Below the pieces are notes generated by a model that was not told where the DNA came from, searched no databases, and saw only the letters and a list, made by a program, of their open reading frames with translations. The translations under genes and the position numbers were made by a program. Below are positions 5,753 through 7,198 of a stretch of 7,198 bases of DNA, one piece after another. This DNA comes from Gulosibacter massiliensis (GTDB lineage Bacteria > Actinomycetota > Actinomycetes > Actinomycetales > Microbacteriaceae): the NCBI GenBank assembly GCA_945901035.1, contig CAMDKN010000063.1:1-7198 (forward strand), read 5' to 3'. The stretch's first letter is position 1. Every line of letters starts with the position of its first letter.

Positions 5753-5797
5753 AATACGCGGTCAGAAGGTATTTTTAGGTATACCCACCGAGCGTCG

Positions 5798-6124
5798 TTA
5801 GACGAGAAATTCTGCCAAGTCTTGCTCGAGCGCTGGTCGCGGCTTCGCGCCAACCACAGTCTTGACGACTTCTCCCGCCCGGAATACCTTCATCGCGGGG
5901 ATGTTGAGGATGTTGTACTGAACGGCGAGGTCGGGGAAGTCATCCACATTCAGTTTTACAATGTCGATTTTGTCCGCGTGAGCCTCGGCAATTGCATCGA
6001 GAATCGGAGAGACCGCGCGACACGGCCCGCACCACGGGGCCCAGAAGTCGACGATGACGGGTTTGTCATTCAAGAGCACCTCCGCCTCGAACGTCAAGTC
6101 GGTGACATCGCGTGCGCTGCTCAT
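5798..6124 (-). CDS. trxA: Thioredoxin
   Basis: Thioredoxin is the cytosolic dithiol protein that reduces disulfides in targets such as ribonucleotide reductase and peroxiredoxins. The 108-residue product has one thioredoxin fold with active site FWAPWCGPCR (27-36; Cys32, Cys35), the buried Asp26, and the cis-proline at 76 in NIPAMKVF, matching E. coli Trx positions. The residue after the cis-proline is Ala rather than the usual Thr. The C-terminal VVGAKPRPALEQDLAEFL is typical of actinobacterial thioredoxins. GAGAGGG on the minus strand (6130-6136) lies five bases before the ATG. The gene follows trxB by 37 bases, so the reductase and its substrate are probably co-transcribed. It converges on parB. 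Confidence 0.96.
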   Translation of the reverse strand: MSSARDVTDLTFEAEVLLNDKPVIVDFWAPWCGPCRAVSPILDAIAEAHADKIDIVKLNVDDFPDLAVQYNILNIPAMKVFRAGEVVKTVVGAKPRPALEQDLAEFLV

Positions 6125-6161
6125 AGGTTCCCTCTCGTAGTACTTCCCATCCTAACGACTG

Positions 6162-7085
6162 CTAGTGGGAGGACGCCTCAAGGAAGTGCTGCGCGTCCAT
6201 TGCGGCGGCCGCTCCTGATCCTGCCGCGACGATGGCCTGGCGGTAGGTCGGATCGATGATGTCCCCGGCCGCAAACACGCCACTCAGTGACGTGCGCGAC
6301 GAGCGTCCGTCCACCCACACGTTGCCCGTGTCGGTCAGCGTCACCTGGTCTGCGATGAGCGCTGTTCGCGGATCCGAGCCGACCGCGATGAACAGCCCGT
6401 CGACGTCGAGAGTGCGGGACGAACCGTCCGTCATCGTGAGGGTTACCCCCGCAACGGTATCCGCACCGAGAATTCCCGTCACCGCGGCGTTCGTGACGAA
6501 TTCGATTTTGGGGTCGGCTTTCGCGCGATTGAGCATGGCGGGGGAGGCGCGAAATTGGTCGGACCGATGAACGAGCAAGACTTTGTCGGCGAACTTTGTG
6601 AGGAAGGTTGCTTCTTCCATGGCGGAATCGCCACCGCCCACGACAGCGACCGTGCGATTCCGAAAAAATGCTCCGTCACAGGTCGCACACCAGGACACAC
6701 CAAAACCGGACAGTCGCGCCTCGTCGGCGAGCCCAAGCCGGCGATACTCACTTCCCATGGACAAGACAACCGCTTTGGCCTCAATCACATCGCCATTGCC
6801 GACGGTGATTCGTTTGACGGGACCAGACAGGTCCACCGCGGTGGCGTCGTCGAACAATAACTCCGCACCAAATCGCTCCGCCTGCGCCTGCATTCCCATC
6901 ATGAGGTCCGGACCCATCACTCCGTCGGGGAAGCCGGGAAAATTGTCGACCTCGGTGGTTTTCATGAGGTCACCGCCCATTTCAACACTCGAGGTGATGA
7001 CGAGAGGAGAGAGATCGGCTCGGGCAGCGTAAATTGCGGCGGTGTACCCCGCGGGGCCGGATCCGATAATCACGAGTTCGCGCAC
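6162..7085 (-). CDS. trxB: Thioredoxin-disulfide reductase (NADPH, FAD)
   Basis: TrxB passes electrons from NADPH through FAD and a redox-active disulfide to thioredoxin, here probably the TrxA encoded next to it. The 307-residue product is of normal length for the low-molecular-weight bacterial enzyme. It has an N-terminal FAD motif GSGPAG (8-13), TTEVDNFPGFP (43-53), the active site SWCATCDGAFF (131-141; Cys133, Cys136), the NADPH motif VGGGDSAMEEA (149-159), the 2'-phosphate-binding HRSDQFRA (173-180) and the second FAD motif GVFAAGDIID (269-278). Position 39 is Asp where many relatives have Gln or Ala (GGDLM). Translation begins at GTG 7085 with AAAGGG on the minus strand (7091-7096) five bases away. 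No clear promoter was seen in the short upstream gap, so it may be read through from the upstream gene. Confidence 0.97.
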   Translation of the reverse strand: MRELVIIGSGPAGYTAAIYAARADLSPLVITSSVEMGGDLMKTTEVDNFPGFPDGVMGPDLMMGMQAQAERFGAELLFDDATAVDLSGPVKRITVGNGDVIEAKAVVLSMGSEYRRLGLADEARLSGFGVSWCATCDGAFFRNRTVAVVGGGDSAMEEATFLTKFADKVLLVHRSDQFRASPAMLNRAKADPKIEFVTNAAVTGILGADTVAGVTLTMTDGSSRTLDVDGLFIAVGSDPRTALIADQVTLTDTGNVWVDGRSSRTSLSGVFAAGDIIDPTYRQAIVAAGSGAAAAMDAQHFLEASSH

Positions 7086-7117
7086 AGAGTCCCTTTCGAC
7101 AACCGTCTGATGTTAGT

Positions 7118-7198
7118 TTACGGTCGGTTGTTCCCGCGCCGGAGCAGCGGCGCCATCAAGGCGGTTGCGGAGGGGTCCCGAAACAACAGCAGTGTGAG
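7118..7198 (-). CDS. C-terminal end of an unidentified protein (possibly MurJ), partial
   Basis: On the minus strand the frame from the window edge is open for 26 codons to TAA at 7118-7120, ending 32 bases before trxB. The residues include a hydrophobic start (LTLLLF) and a basic end (APLLRRGNNRP). In actinobacteria the lipid II flippase gene murJ often lies upstream of trxB, and a hydrophobic-then-basic tail would fit, but that is context, not recognition. A second minus-strand frame is also open to TAA at 7113-7115 (ending in Glu-Gln-Pro-Thr-Val-Asn), so even the frame is uncertain. Confidence 0.3.
   Translation of the reverse strand, partial: LTLLLFRDPSATALMAPLLRRGNNRP

Noticed and set aside
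5768..5785. Hairpin GGTAT/ATACC as an intrinsic terminator
   Set aside because: Only five pairs, AT-rich, with an eight-base loop and no T-run on either side.

Overview
The window is a chromosomal replication-origin neighbourhood of an actinobacterium. It reads, left to right, 5' part of dnaA (minus strand, cut by the window edge), then rpmH-rnpA-yidD-yidC-khpB(jag)-rsmG-parA-parB on the plus strand, then trxA and trxB on the minus strand. At the right edge is a short, probably partial, minus-strand reading frame. Divergent dnaA/rpmH, followed by a parAB cluster and converging trxBA, is the classic actinobacterial arrangement. The protein sequences agree: an L34 with an actinobacterial-type [19 protein letters not shown] core, a short YidC without the large periplasmic domain, and a Jag protein lacking the Jag-N domain. 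By eye the DNA is moderately GC-rich (high fifties percent, not computed). That would suit a host-associated member of the Actinomycetales better than a high-GC soil species; the genus cannot be settled from this window.

Region by region: positions 1-795 are dnaA domains I-III (265 codons). Positions 796-997 are the only sizeable gap. It holds a candidate dnaA promoter flanked by two good DnaA boxes, a strong divergent rpmH promoter (TTGACT-17-TATTCT), and a short perfect inverted repeat in the predicted rpmH leader. Positions 998-3838 are a tightly packed run of ribosomal protein, RNase P protein, membrane insertion factor, insertase, RNA-binding protein and 16S rRNA methyltransferase. These genes are joined by ATGA, TAATG or few-base junctions. 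Positions 3839-5752 hold the chromosome segregation pair parA-parB. Two parS sites lie in the cluster: one over the GTG start codon of rsmG, the other 678 bp downstream, just before parA. Positions 5753-5797 separate the converging parB and trxA without a convincing terminator. Positions 5798-7085 are the thioredoxin/thioredoxin reductase pair, transcribed trxB then trxA.

Together the genes cover initiation of replication (DnaA), origin segregation (ParA, ParB, parS), RNA processing and ribosome maturation (RnpA, RsmG, probably KhpB), membrane protein biogenesis (YidD, YidC) and thiol redox control (TrxB, TrxA). All the main genes belong to known families and I see no new system. The points most worth a second look are local. 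Both parS palindromes sit in the same codon phase at translation starts: the GTG of rsmG, and the ATG of a 24-codon micro-ORF whose stop overlaps the parA start. KhpB has lost the GXXG signature of its KH domain but keeps the R3H signature. khpB and rsmG are in the same frame, separated only by a TAG and two sense codons. DnaA boxes bracket the dnaA promoter.
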